From Chionoecetes opilio (Eukaryota > Arthropoda > Malacostraca > Decapoda > Majidae), in the NCBI GenBank assembly GCA_016584305.1, contig JACEEZ010007185.1:1-64000 (forward strand): 64,000 nucleotides of DNA, read 5' to 3'. The notes under the pieces were generated by a model. It worked only from the letters and a program-made list of their open reading frames with translations, had not been told where the DNA came from and searched no databases. Shown here piece by piece: positions 35,411 to 46,416 of this stretch; the first letter of the stretch is position 1; the number at the start of each line of letters is the position of its first letter. A program made the translations under genes and the position numbers.

Positions 35411-35414
<4 letters not shown>
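33788..35414. mobile_element. Tigger/pogo-like element with TA target
   Basis: Left CAGTCAAACCTCGATATAAC and right GTTATATCGAGGTTTGACT are inverted termini in TA-rich DNA. The same family occurs inverted at 47237-49927. Homologous interior blocks (for example around 35020-35120 and 47560-47650) match in reverse complement. No complete transposase. Holds a nested Tigger MITE at 34512-34993. Confidence 0.88.
34512..34993 (+). mobile_element. Nested Tigger MITE with transposase N-terminus
   Basis: Ends CAGGTTGAAGTTTCCAAACT and the inverse of CAGGTTGAAGTTCCCAAACT, flanked by TA. Subterminal AACTCGGC motifs repeat. A short ORF from ATG 34767 reads MAPKRPGTPTGASEKKRKNN then LTISEKIDLLKKFD. That is the start of the CENP-B-like HTH found at Tigger transposase N-termini, after which the sequence is deleted. 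The related Tigger at 47237-49927 lacks this insertion at the equivalent point (near 47674), giving an empty site. Confidence 0.9.
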
Positions 35415-35456
<42 letters not shown>

Positions 35457-35934
35457 TACAGACCACTGTAGATATAGTGGTCTGTGATATATATATATTT
35501 ATTTATTCATAATAAATATATTTTATTCATTTATTTTTTGCAAAGGGGGGGGGGGCATGGCCGCAAGGCCCCCCTCCTCGGCACGCCACTGCATACAGTG
35601 CTCACAAGATAGTATGTTGCTGATTGTCCCCCCCAACGTTTGAAGACAAAATGAGGCCCTTGGATTACTGAGTATTCCAATCATCACTTCTTGTCCTATC
35701 CTGATAACTAACCCTAAGAATCTTGCCTACATCTACTTGTTATATCCCTTCACCCACTTAAAAACTTCAATAAGAGTGCCTCTTACTCAACGCCTCTCCA
35801 GTGAGTGAAATTTCTTAAAGCATCAGTCTCTTCTAACAAGTAAAGTTGTGCATACCACTTTTGTAATCTTTCTCTGCACTGACACTAGCAATCCTATATC
35901 CATTCTATATTTTTTATTTTTACATTTGTGCCTA

Positions 35935-36277
35935 TAGCGCCTGTAGGCGCTATAGGCACAAATGACAACCCCATCACACCCAGGGGTGTGATAATAGGCT
36001 CTGGAGGTACACTTGAGGGCTGTGATGGTTGGCCCTCGCCCGTCCGTGGTGGCGCAGGCAGGATTCTATAGTGACGTCTGTGATTAGAGGCTTATGCCGC
36101 CCCCCTGTGTCCTACGATGCAGTCGCAATCGAAGGTAGATTTAATGGGCAGGGCATGTGGGTATTCTTAGGCCACTCAATGGAGCAGAAAGATTTTGGCT
36201 TTCGTCGGGGATCGAACTCGGGTCACCGAGGACGCCACTCGGAGACGCTAACCACTCTGCTACCGCCTCCCCAAATA
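35935..36277 (-). mobile_element. tRNA-derived SINE (family with AGGCGGTAGCAGAGTGG head)
   Basis: The minus-strand head from 36277 has box A GTAGCAGAGTGG and box B GAGTTCGATCC spaced as in a tRNA with a long variable arm (Leu/Ser-like). The body runs left to a hairpin of GCCTATAGCGCC and its inverse (35931-35958). A shorter, head-less copy is at 36853-37070. It lies inside the minus-strand CR1. The boundary TSD is not certain. Confidence 0.75.
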
Positions 36278-36739
36278 TGGTGCCCATAACTGCACTGCTG
36301 AGTCAAGATTTGGTCTGGCTAAAGCCAAATACAGCTTTAGAATAACTTCAGCACTTTTACTTTTAACTCCTGGCAATCCATCCTATTACTCCATTACTAG
36401 CCTCAATACATTGTTTTCTAGGATGGAGATGTGATTTTAGCCCCAACCCCAAATCCCACTCACATTTTGATCTTTTCAATAATACATTGTATAGGCCCGG
36501 GTGTAGCTACCTGTTATGATGATTTTCTCAACCAACATGCATTACACAGCACTTGACAATATCAAATTCCATCAGCCACCCAACAACCCACTCGTTTATT
36601 TTCATCTAGGTCTCCTTGCAAGGCTGTTATGTCAGAATGTGAGCTACTAATGCTACCTACCTTATTATCATCAGCAAACTTACAAATACCACTGCTAATC
36701 CCAGGCTAAATCATTGGTGTTAATAGAAAAATAGTAATA

Positions 36740-37422
36740 CAGTAAAAGCCTTATAACTCGGCACTGTATAACTCGGAATTTGATATAACTCGGCATGGCA
36801 AAGACAAGGTGTGTTTTTTTTATTTTTTTTTTATTTTTTTTTTTTTTTTTTATATATACCACTTATGCCTATAGCGCGTGTAGGCAGTGAGCTCCAGGGG
36901 TGGGATGGTAGGCCCTGGTGGCTCACTTGAGGGCTGTGATGGTTGGTCCTCGCCCGTGGTGGTGCAGGCAGGATTCTTATAGTGACGCCTGTGATTAGAG
37001 GCTCATGCCGCCCCCTATGTCCTCCCATGCACTCGCAGTCGAAGGTAGAGTTAATGGACAGGGCATAGTGTTGCAGTAATTAAGTGCTCAAGTGATGTAA
37101 AATTAAGTTGTACAGGTACAGTACTGTATACAATACAGTACAGAGTTGTGATTATAAAATGATTAAAGTGATACCAGTGCTAAAATGCGACACCCCCTAA
37201 CATCTTCTACATGTTACAACAAGGCTCCCCTCTCCTTGAATTACATGCCTGCTGCTACCCGTTCACTGGTAAGTGTAGTTTTTATGTTTTTACAGTAATG
37301 TATTTTTTTTTCTTTTTTTTTTCTTTCTTCCATATCAGAGGAGGACATTGCATAACTCGGCACATTGAATAACTCGGCAAGGGTCAGAGCCCCTATCGTG
37401 CCGAGTTATAAGACTTTTACTG
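36740..37422. mobile_element. Tigger/pogo-like element with TA TSD
   Basis: Ends CAGTAAAAGCCTTATAACTC and GAGTTATAAGACTTTTACTG, flanked by TA (36738-36739, 37423-37424). TATAACTCGG motifs repeat inside each end. Non-autonomous; contains a SINE fragment (36853-37070). Confidence 0.9.
36853..37070 (-). mobile_element. SINE fragment inside Tigger
   Basis: Matches 35935-36200: ACTTGAGGGCTGTGATGGTT, CTCGCCCGT, GATTAGAGGCT(C/T)ATGCCGCC and TCGAAGGTAGA. Lacks the tRNA-like head. A T-run precedes it. Confidence 0.85.
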
Positions 37423-37763
37423 TAGTCCCAAAATCCGTCCTAGGAAACAATGTATTGAGGCTAGAAATCGAGCAAATAGGGTGTTAGGATTCATTGCCAG
37501 GAGTATTAAAAGTAGAAGTGCTGAGGTTATTTTAAAGCTTTATTTGGCTCTAGTCAGACCTCACCTAGACTATGCGGTACAGTTTTGGTCCCCGTATTAC
37601 AGGATGGATATAGCCTCATTAGAATCAATGCACAGAAGGATGACCAAAATGATACAGGGATGTGTAACTTTAGTTATGAGAGGAGATTGAAGCTATTAAA
37701 TTTACACTCACTCGAGAGGCGTAGAGTAAGGGACGATCTGATAGAAGTTTTTAAGTGGTTTAA

Positions 37764-38611
37764 GGACGTCACTCCGCTTATGATACAACTTTTTTCCCTA
37801 ATTGAGCTAGTATGCTAATTTATTTTACTGATATGTAGTTGTGCACATGATAGTAATTATACAGATAAAGCTTCATTAAATTATATCAATAAAAACAAAA
37901 ATTAAAAATAATCATGTTGATTTTGTGTGTGATTTGAGTCAATTATTCAGTACCAGTCACTAGCTATTAGGAGTTCTGCCTTGGTTATTTTTTTATGTAA
38001 AATATTGGGCATAGTGCCAAACTTGGACTGTTTTTTTCTGGTGTAGGTTCATTGGTTATGCTTTGCTCGATTTTTTTTTTAAATGTTTTTTTTCACGTAC
38101 GTACATAATAACATAAACATCATTATAAAATCAGATATTCAACTTACCAGACTTTGACCAGTCCAGAACTTAGAACAAAGTGTCAGCTTTCAAATACAAA
38201 AAATGATGCAAATCGGAAAAGAATTGACAGAGAAGTAAGAGTTTGAATGACATTATCTTAGGCAAAAATGAAACTCCAGAAACAGCCGTCAAAGTTTTAT
38301 CATATATATAGTATATTTTTTTTTTATTATGTTTTCAATGTGTTTTTTTTTCTTCGGAGACAAAAAAAATATAGTAAAACCAAGAAATAAAAGGGAAAAA
38401 TTAGTATAAATGAGCTGCCCACGTGACGTCATTTGTAAACAAATCATTGCCAGCCTACCTATAGTACTTAAAATATTTATTAATAATAGAAAAAAATGTC
38501 ATATGACAACAATCTTTTGGGACGGTAATGCCAACACACAAGGCTAATTTTTCACAAGTTTTCGCAAATTTTCGCTTTTTTTTCCCCCGCCTCTAAAGCA
38601 GAGTGACGTCC
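37764..38611. mobile_element. TTAA-target MITE (family A), copy 1
   Basis: Ends GGACGTCACTCCGCTT and the inverse of GGACGTCACTCTGCTT, flanked by TTAA (37760-37763, 38612-38615). A second copy at 52692-53491 is about 90% alike by eye. TTAA duplications are known for piggyBac and Kolobok elements; neither transposase is present. Confidence 0.88.
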
Positions 38612-38847
38612 TTAAAGTAATCGTCCAGACCATTTCATCATTCCTGATTTTATGTAGTTAGAGTATAGCCATTATCGAGTGTATCAACAATATGTTGTCA
38701 CTTTTTGCATCCAGTCAGCCGTTTTTTAATAATCCGCAATCAAAATCTGTAAATTCCCCGAGCTTCGAAAACGCTGCTGGCAACTGGCAGACGATGCGCC
38801 ACGGCTCGGTGATGTCACGGAAGGAAGGCTCCTCTTCCCGCGCTGCT

Positions 38848-39368
38848 GTGTGTGTGTGTAGTAGTGTTTGTGTGTATGTGTGTGTGTGTAGTAGTGTTTG
38901 TGTGTGTGTGTAGTAGTGTTTGTGTGTGTGTGTGTAGTAGTGTTTGTGTGTGTGTAGTAGTGTTTGTGTGTGTATAGTAGTGTGTGTGTGTGTAGTAGTG
39001 TGTGTGTGTGTGTGTGTGTAGTAGTGTTTGTGTGTGTGGTGTAGTAGTGTTGTGTGTTGTGTGCAGTAGTGTTTGTGGTGTGTGTGTGTGTGTAGCAGTG
39101 TTTGTGTGTGTGTGTGTAGTGTTTGGGGTGTGTGTGTGTGTAGTAGTGTTTGTGTGTGTGTAGTAGTGTGTGTGTGTGTGTATTAGTTGTGTTTGTGTGT
39201 GTGTGTAGTAGTCTTTGTGTATGTGTGTGTGTGTAGTAGTGTTTGTGTGTGTAGTACGTAGTTTTTTGTGTGTGTGTGTAGTACGCAGTGTTTGTGTGTG
39301 TGTATAGTAGTAGTGTTTGTGTGTGTGTAGTAGTGTTTGTTTGTGTAGCAGTGTGTGTGTGTGTGTAG
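38848..39368 (+). repeat. (GT)n AGTAGTGTTT minisatellite
   Basis: Units of GT repeats punctuated by AGTAGTGTTT. The array continues at 44038-44105 and 45952-46195 after the hAT and LINE insertions, so it was once continuous. Confidence 0.95.
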
Positions 39369-42300
39369 CAGTGGTGGGCAGCGATAAATTTTGCGATAAA
39401 GCGATAACGATAAAGCGATAAATTTTTCCGCTAAGTCCTTATAACGATAAAGCGATAAATTTCCAAAATACCTTAAAGCGATAAGCGAAAAATCCTGCGA
39501 TAAACCAAAAATACTCTATTTTTGCTACTTATGCATTTAAAAACCTCTTTTTTACACTTAAAACCCCAAATATATTTCTTAATAAAAGACTAAAGGACCC
39601 AAATTAACATTTTATTACTTATAACAACATTTAATGAAGAAAAATTTAAAACAAAAACTATCACGGCACAACATCACAAACCAAATACAACAATTTAAAA
39701 CATCTCCTCATCCCCCTCATCCCCCCCCCTTGGCACCTTGAACTTCTGCTTGAGGAGGTGGAGGTTTCCCTTCAGAAACACCAGGTACTCAAAGTTGTCC
39801 TCACTGAGGCACGCCCTCTTTGGCCTCAGGACGTCCCCAGCTGTGCTGAATAATCGCTCCACTGCTGCTGGGGCTTGGGATCCCAGTGTTGTACTTGATG
39901 AAGAGGACACCCACTGGTCCCTATACTTTGCTGGGAAGTGCGACTTCTTCAGTGTTGCCTGCAACAATTACAAATATTTAATTTATATTATCGCAAATTA
40001 CATTTGTTAGCGCAATTATCGCAACATTTTATCGCAACATTACATTTGCTAGTAGTAAGAACAAAGCAATAAGTTTTAAGCACAATAGTCTTATTCCCTC
40101 CTTGCTCCTCTTCCAAGCCAGCAGCTCCTTCTTGATGTCCTCTTCCAGGTCGTCCCCTGGTCAGCCTGGGTTGTGTCACACAGCTCTGCAAAGGGGTCGG
40201 CGCTGACCTCCTCATGCTCCTCCATTGCCTCCATGTCCTGGCTGTTGTTTTTCTCTCTTTCTGTCTTTTGCCTGATGAGCGCCTTCATCTCCTTCACAAT
40301 CCTCTGGAAGATTTCTTTTTCATGTTGGGGGCCACAGAGTTGAATGTGGTCATGCCATAGTTGGGGTGCAGGGCAGATCCCCATCAGCAGGTCCAGGTCT
40401 TTGAACATGGCGCTGAACCTGTAAAGCAAAGTAATAGTTATAGTTTGGTTTTAAAAGGTTTAAACTTTTAGCGCCGCAAAAATTAAACAAAGAATTTTTT
40501 TTTTTTTTTTAATGTCATAGGTTAGGTTGTTTGTCCCTGTTGTTAAATCCTCCTTGTTGCCCTCCTGTCGCAGGAGGGCGCGCACCAAGGGCTTGGCGTA
40601 GGTGAGGGCCTGGCCCCCTCGAGCTTCCTCCATGCGCTCCAGCGCCACTCTCATGAGGGTGAGGGTGGGCAGCAATACTCCCAGGTATGCGTTCTCCTCA
40701 GTCTGTAGCGGTCCAGGCAGTTGGCGAGTGGCTTCATGACCTTGCAGTACTCCTGCAGTACCTGATGGCAAAACAAAGTGTCAAAAAAGGCAAAAATGGT
40801 AATGCTAAAGCTTAAAAGCAACAACAGAACTGTATCTAAAAAAAAGATAAAAAGTTCGCATCTAACTGCTTTGCGACTTTACCTGCTTGTCCTGGTCATC
40901 GAAGCCATAGTAGGAGGTCCTGTTCCTGTTGGTGCCACCCTCATTCCTCAAAACCTCGTTCACTGCTTCCAGGTGGGCGTCGTCGTCCATGACGCGCTGC
41001 AGCAGCACACTGCAGGCGTCATACAGTGAGTTCCACCTGTTGGGAAAAAGTGAGCAACATGAAGGACAAGGACAAAAAGAAACAAACAAAACCAAGAAAT
41101 AGTTTTTGTCTTTTTACTTGTAAAAAATATTTAAATAAAAGTATAAAATATTTAAAATTAATTTATCAAAAATTTAAAATTATTTTAACAAAAATTTTCT
41201 TTTGGCTCACCTTGTGACCACAGGTGTTGGAAGCTTTCTCCCTACCACTTGCTTGATGGTGTTGGCTGATGTGGAGGACCTGTTCTGTAGGTTCCACAGG
41301 CCCTGGGCCCTGGCTAGGGTCTTCTTAAAGGGGGGCGGCGGCCCTCCCATATTTCCAGTGGTGAACTTGGGAGACATCTATGGCGCCAGCAAGTTGACAG
41401 TGTGCGCGCTGAAATAAAAAAAAAGGGTTTTAGAAATTTTTAAAAAACCCAAAAATACATTTCAACTGTTTGTTAGTTAGCATGACAATCTTAAATCTTT
41501 AAATAAACTTTGCTTTTACTTGCCTGCATCTTTGATGCTTGGGCAGCCTGGGTGAGTCCTTGCACTGCAGCTGCTGCAGCAAGGGCCATGGTGACGCTGA
41601 TGATGTCAAGGCCCTCCCTCTCCTGCTCCTCCTGGTCCTCTGGGCTGTTGATCACCTCCTCGACGTCAGGGTTTGTGGCGTCCTCCTCTGCCTCGCCAAC
41701 CCCTGGGGCCATAGTCGCTGAGGCCGCGACGTAGTTCGCCCCGTTGTCCGTGGTGGTGAGGACAACCTTCCGGAGATGTTGAAGGCGCGGTTGACCTGGT
41801 CCAGCTTGGTGGCCATGATGCCCTTGGTCTGGCAAACCTGATAGATTATAAGACAACTTTAAAAACCCATATAGTACCATAACTTCAAGTTTATTATTAA
41901 ATTATTTATTAATTAAATAAATTTTAAAGTGGGAGATGCTTCATATAAAAATATAAATTAATATTTATTATATTTAGTTTTTCTATTTTAATGTGTTTAA
42001 TAATATAATAAAGTATATTTTATTAAAATTAGTTCTGATGCAAGTCTCAACTTTTATGTTCTAAATTTGACTCACTTGTTTCTCCTTGATCGCCAGGGTG
42101 GCCATCTTCTGGACAGGTCAGTGGGGTCGATCCAGTGGACTGTCGACCCAATGAAGGACCTGCATATATGTTTGTATGTATGAAAATGTATGTCTTTTAA
42201 TCAGATTACATAGACATACAACAATTATTAACATTAATTCCTACATTTTAAGAATTTTTAAAATGCTTTACCTTTTTGTGTGCCGTCCAGCTGTCCGCTG

Positions 42301-44037
42301 TTGTCGCAACATGCGCAGGTCCTTGAGAATGCTCTTTATCTCCTCTCTTGCCTCCTCCCCCATGGCCCTTGATGTCGCGAGTCAGGGTGCGGCGGCTGGG
42401 CACCCTGAACTCAGGCTGGAAGACTTGGAACATCTCCCTGGTGGCTGGGTGGTCTGTGATGCTGAGGGGATGAGGCACCTCGCGAACCACTTGGTCATTG
42501 CCTCCTTACCCTTATCCTGCAAACCACAAAGGAAAAAATTAAAAGTTCCATGTCTATAACATTTTGTAACAAGTGTAGCAATTAACAGAATTTTAAGTAA
42601 AATGTTCAACTTATCAAATAAAATTATAAATTTTAATAATGCGATAAATTATAAAATTTAGCGCATTATTATTATAGCTTTGGCAAAAAATTTATCGCAG
42701 ACTTTTTTTTTATAAAAAATCTTTACCTGTGTAAATCTTGTTGCCTGGCCAAAAAATTCCTTTAAGGAGAGGGTGGTGGCGCTGCGGCTGGTCATCTCCA
42801 CTTGGGTGCTTGAGGCCGTGCCTGCTGGTCCTGCTGATGGCTGCCCCTTTAGCTCAGACAAGTCATGAGTGTGCTGAAAAAAATAAGAGTGCTTTAATTT
42901 ACATGAAACTAATAGCTTGGCTATGAGCTCATTTTGTTATCTAGCCATTTGAAAACTGAATAGTTTTTAAAAAGTACCTTGGTCTTGTAGTGCGAGACCC
43001 GGTTGCCAGTGGGTTGTTCCAGAAAGACACCCCGCGAAGCACTTTTGGCACTTGGCCTTAAAGTTGTAGACCTTGATTGTCTTTCCCAGGACCTTGGAAG
43101 AAGTGTCTGGTGCGTTCTTAGACTTGATCACTGGGGGCAACTTGTAATAGTTTGTCAGAGCGGCCATCTTGTCTTTGATGGTCTGCAGCTCCTGGCTCGA
43201 AATACTGCAGCCACCCGCAATCACAACGTCTACCTGGTCACTGGCCTGGGTGCCAGGGCGGCTGTCCTCTGGCTCACTGCCCAGGGACATGAGGGAGCTC
43301 GAGCGGGAGATGGTGGGAATGTCCACAGATCCCGAACTCCCGGGAAAAGTTCCGCTCCCTTTCCTGAGTCACATCACTGCTGCTGGCCTCCACCGGAAAA
43401 AGTCCTCCACTGTCCTCTTGCCTGACATCTTGACAATCACTAATCACTAAATTCACTATTCTCGAACAATGAAGCGCGCCCGCCGCGACACTAATTAATA
43501 AGCAATATAAAACGCAAAAAACCCTAAACGATTTCTGAAAAGGAAAAGTTAAAACACAAAATCAGCGACGTTCGTACGAACGGGAGGCAACGCCGAGGCG
43601 CACCTCAAAACGCAAAAAATATATAAAACTAATATATATTAATTAGATATTTAGTTAAGATAGCAATATACAATAAGAATTAAGTATATATAAGTTATAA
43701 CACACAAAGAAGCTTTGGATCGCTGGTAGCACAATGAAACACAGAGCTGAGATCAGATGCGTTTCCCGTTTGGGGGGCTATTCAAAAAACTGACAACAGA
43801 AGCGCGGGCCGCCAGGCGCCTGGCCGCATCTGTTTGCCGCGTAACAATGAGCCTGTAACCTCCCGCCGTAACGGTTTTTCGTCTTCTACTTTATCGCTGG
43901 ATTTATCGCGGGAAATTTGAAAGCGATAAATATAAGCGATAAGTTTTTCCGGTCTTGCGATAAACGATAAGCGGTAAATTTTCGGTTAAAGCGATATTAT
44001 CGCATTATCGCTTTACTTATCGCAACGCCCACGACTG
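39369..44037 (-). mobile_element. hAT DNA transposon with perfect 8-bp TSD
   Basis: Starts CAGTGGTGGGC and ends GCCCACGACTG. Flanked by identical GTGTGTAG at 39361-39368 and 44038-44045. Both subterminal regions (39380-39510 and 43890-44030) are packed with GCGATAA-type motifs, probable transposase binding repeats. It carries a multi-exon transposase gene on the minus strand. At 4,669 bp it is the most complete DNA transposon in the window. Confidence 0.95.
39698..43428 (-). pseudogene. hAT transposase gene, multi-exon, probably decayed
   Basis: Minus-strand start ATG at 43428 (MSGKRTVEDFFRW), soon frameshifted. Next comes 43326-42967, with a Cys-pair block KCQKCFAGCL and a nearby His, likely a BED-type zinc finger remnant, then 42861-42728 (SLKEFFGQATRFT). 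42490-42248 has VPSRRTLTRDI and VATTADSWTAHKK, the hAT RT.TRDI and T.DSWT motifs. Later pieces lie near 41820-41520, 41090-40880 (NRWNSLYDACSVLLQRV), 40771-40560 and 40429-40090. The last exon, 39967-39698, has PAAVERLFSTAGDVLRPKRA and NFEYLVFLKGN, the hATC dimerisation motif. Pieces are separated by AT-rich introns with plausible splice sites, but frameshifts suggest it no longer works. Confidence 0.75.
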
Positions 44038-44105
44038 GTGTGTAGTAGTGTTTGTGTGTGTGTGTGTAGTAGTGTTTGTGTGTGTGTGTAGTAGTGTTTG
44101 TGTGT

Positions 44106-45951
44106 GTATTTACCTAGTTGTAACATACAGGAAAAGAGCAATGCTCGTACTGTCCCGTCTCCAAATCTACTATTATCCAGCTTGCCTTTGAAGTCCTGAA
44201 TACTTCTTGCATTAATCACTTTTTCATCAAGGTTGTTCCAGGCTTCTATGCTTCTATATGGGAAGCTGTAATTTTTATATCTTTTCTTGAAAGTTGTCCT
44301 TTTCAATTCTTCTCATGACCTCTTGTACTTCTATCGTCCCACACAAACAGATCTTCTCTGTCAATTTTTTTTTCCCGACCCATTGATGCTCTATACCCTG
44401 CCCATAAAAATCTCCCCTTTCTCTTCTTTTCTCAAGAGTTGGGAGTTTTAGTCTTGAAAGTTTTTTAATCATATGGTAAATCTCTCAGGCTGGAGCCATT
44501 TTTGTGGCTGCTCTTTGTATTCTCTCAATCTTCCTTATATCCTTCTTTTTATGTGGTGACCAAATCACTGGCCGCATATTCCAACCTTGGTCCAAAACAA
44601 AGAGTTATCAATTTCTTGATCATCTCTTCATCCAGATATTTGAATGCCATTCTTATATTCCTCAGCAACTGATATGTATCTCCTGTGATTTGTTTATATG
44701 CTTCTCTGGTGACAAAATTGGGCCTTAATCCATACTCCAGATCTTTTTCGACCCTTTTTTTTGATTATCCATTCGTTTCCCATCGAATACTTTCCTCTCT
44801 GTCCCCTTTTTGCTACTGCCCATTTCTATCACTTTACACTTTTTGGCATTAAACTCCATTTCCAAAAGTTGACTCCATCTGAAAATCTTATTTTAGATCC
44901 TTTTGTAAATCCTCACAGTCCCCCTTACTTTCTATTTTCTTAGTAATTTAGCATCATCAGCGAATAAACTCATATAACTGTTTACTTTCCCTTTTGTCAT
45001 ATCATTTACATAGACCAAGAACATCCCTGGGGCCAATACTGATCCTTTAGGAACTCCACCCTTTTCACACTGCACCATTCTGACTTTTTATCTTTTATTA
45101 CTGTTTTTCATCTCTCTGTTGCTCAAAAAGTCTTCCATCCACTTCAGCAAACCACCCTTCAATCCTCCTACATGTTCTAGCTTCCAGAGCAGTCTCTTAT
45201 GAGGTACCTTGTCAAATGCCTTCTTTAGGTCCAAGTAATGCAATCGACCCACCCCTCTCTTTCCTGTGTCACATCGATCACTCGAGTAAAAGCTTAATAA
45301 ATTTGTTGTACATGACATTCCTCCTCTAAATCCAAACTGGCCCCTGCAAGGTGTTTGTCTTCCAAATATTTCAACCATCTGTCCTTCACAATTTTTTCCC
45401 CACATTTTTGCCACTACACTTGTTAATGATAAATGGCCTGTAATTTAGTGGGTTTTTCTTTGTCACCTCCTTTGTGAATTTGGGACAATATTTGCTCTTT
45501 TCCAATCAAGCGGGACTCTGCTTTTCCTTGAGTGAACTCTCAATTTCACTATGTAACTTTCCTGCTAGTTTGGGTTTCTGCCCTCTTTTCATTATCCAGT
45601 TCGACACTCCATCTGGACCCGGGGCTTTTCTCACATCTTGACTTTCCATAGCCTTTTTACTTTTATTACGTCTACTTTTTTGTCTTCCATTATATTTTCT
45701 TTTGCTATTATATTTTTCGTTTTAAATTCACTTTCTCTTGTAAATACAGTCTGTAAGCACTTATTCATCACCTCGGCCTGTTGTAATGCATCTTCATACA
45801 CTATGCCTTCTACCTTCAGCTTATCTATTCCTTCCTTGTTTTTCATTTTTCCTAAAATATCTAGAAAAAGTTTCGGTCATTCTTACATTTTTCTATTATA
45901 TTCCTCTCATAGTTACTTTCTTCTTCTCTTCGGATTCTTACATATTCATTA
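44106..45951 (-). pseudogene. CR1/L2-like LINE ORF2 with 3' tail
   Basis: Minus-strand reading gives, 5' to 3': LKVEGIVYEDALQQAEVMNK (near 45790), then QFGFRGGMSCTTNLLSFYSS, LHYLDLKKAFDKVPHKRLLW and GGLLKWMEDFLSNR (45414-45090), the RT palm region. The C-terminal piece is 44306-44200 with YSFPYRSIEAWNNLDEKVIN and IQDFKGKLD. The 3' end (44160-44106) is ACGAGCATTGCTC...CTAGGTAAATACACAC. That end is closely similar to the tails of the SINEs at 9925 and 62060. 5' truncated, with many frameshifts; inserted in the GT minisatellite. Confidence 0.8.
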
Positions 45952-46197
45952 GTGTGTGTGTGTAGTAGTGTCTGTGTGTGTGTGTAGTAGTGTTTGTGTG
46001 TGTGTAGTAGTGTTTGTGTGTGTTTGTAGTAGTGTTTGTGTGTAGAAGTGTTTGTGTGTGTGTGTAGTAGTGTTTGTGTGTGTGTAGTAGTGTTTGTGTG
46101 TGTGTGTGTAGTAGTGTTTGTGTGTGTGTAGTAGTGTTTGTGTGTGTTTAGTAGTGTTTGTGTGTGTGTGTAGAAGTGTTTGTCTGTGTAGTAGTGT

Positions 46198-46416
46198 TGA
46201 ACCTCAGCAGGCTCCGCTAACACCTGTTCAGTGTTCATCCACCTCGTACTCTGGCTCAAACATTATATAGGGTTGGGCTCCCATCACCATCTGAGGTTCA
46301 TTTTCCTCATATACGCGAGCAGCGTCATTTAGTTTGGTCTCAGATTGAGCATCGTACTCTAGATCTATCACAGCGACAGATTCACTGTCTGACACCGAAG
46401 TACAATCGCTCATCAT
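46198..46416 (-). pseudogene. Acidic N-terminal fragment with QPY..FEPE motif
   Basis: Sixty-two codons from ATG 46416: a Ser/Asp/Glu-rich start, then MGAQPYIMFEPEYEVDEH, breaking into the GT minisatellite. It starts about 250 bp inside the right end of element B and points inward, as a transposon gene would. A QPY.FEP start resembles invertebrate proteins annotated as P2X7-C-terminal-like that are often multicopy; this comparison is from memory and tentative. The rest of the gene is missing. Confidence 0.35.

Noticed and set aside
36200..36277. Possible tRNA-Leu/Ser gene on minus strand
   Set aside because: Head of a SINE that continues into a body repeated at 36853-37070.
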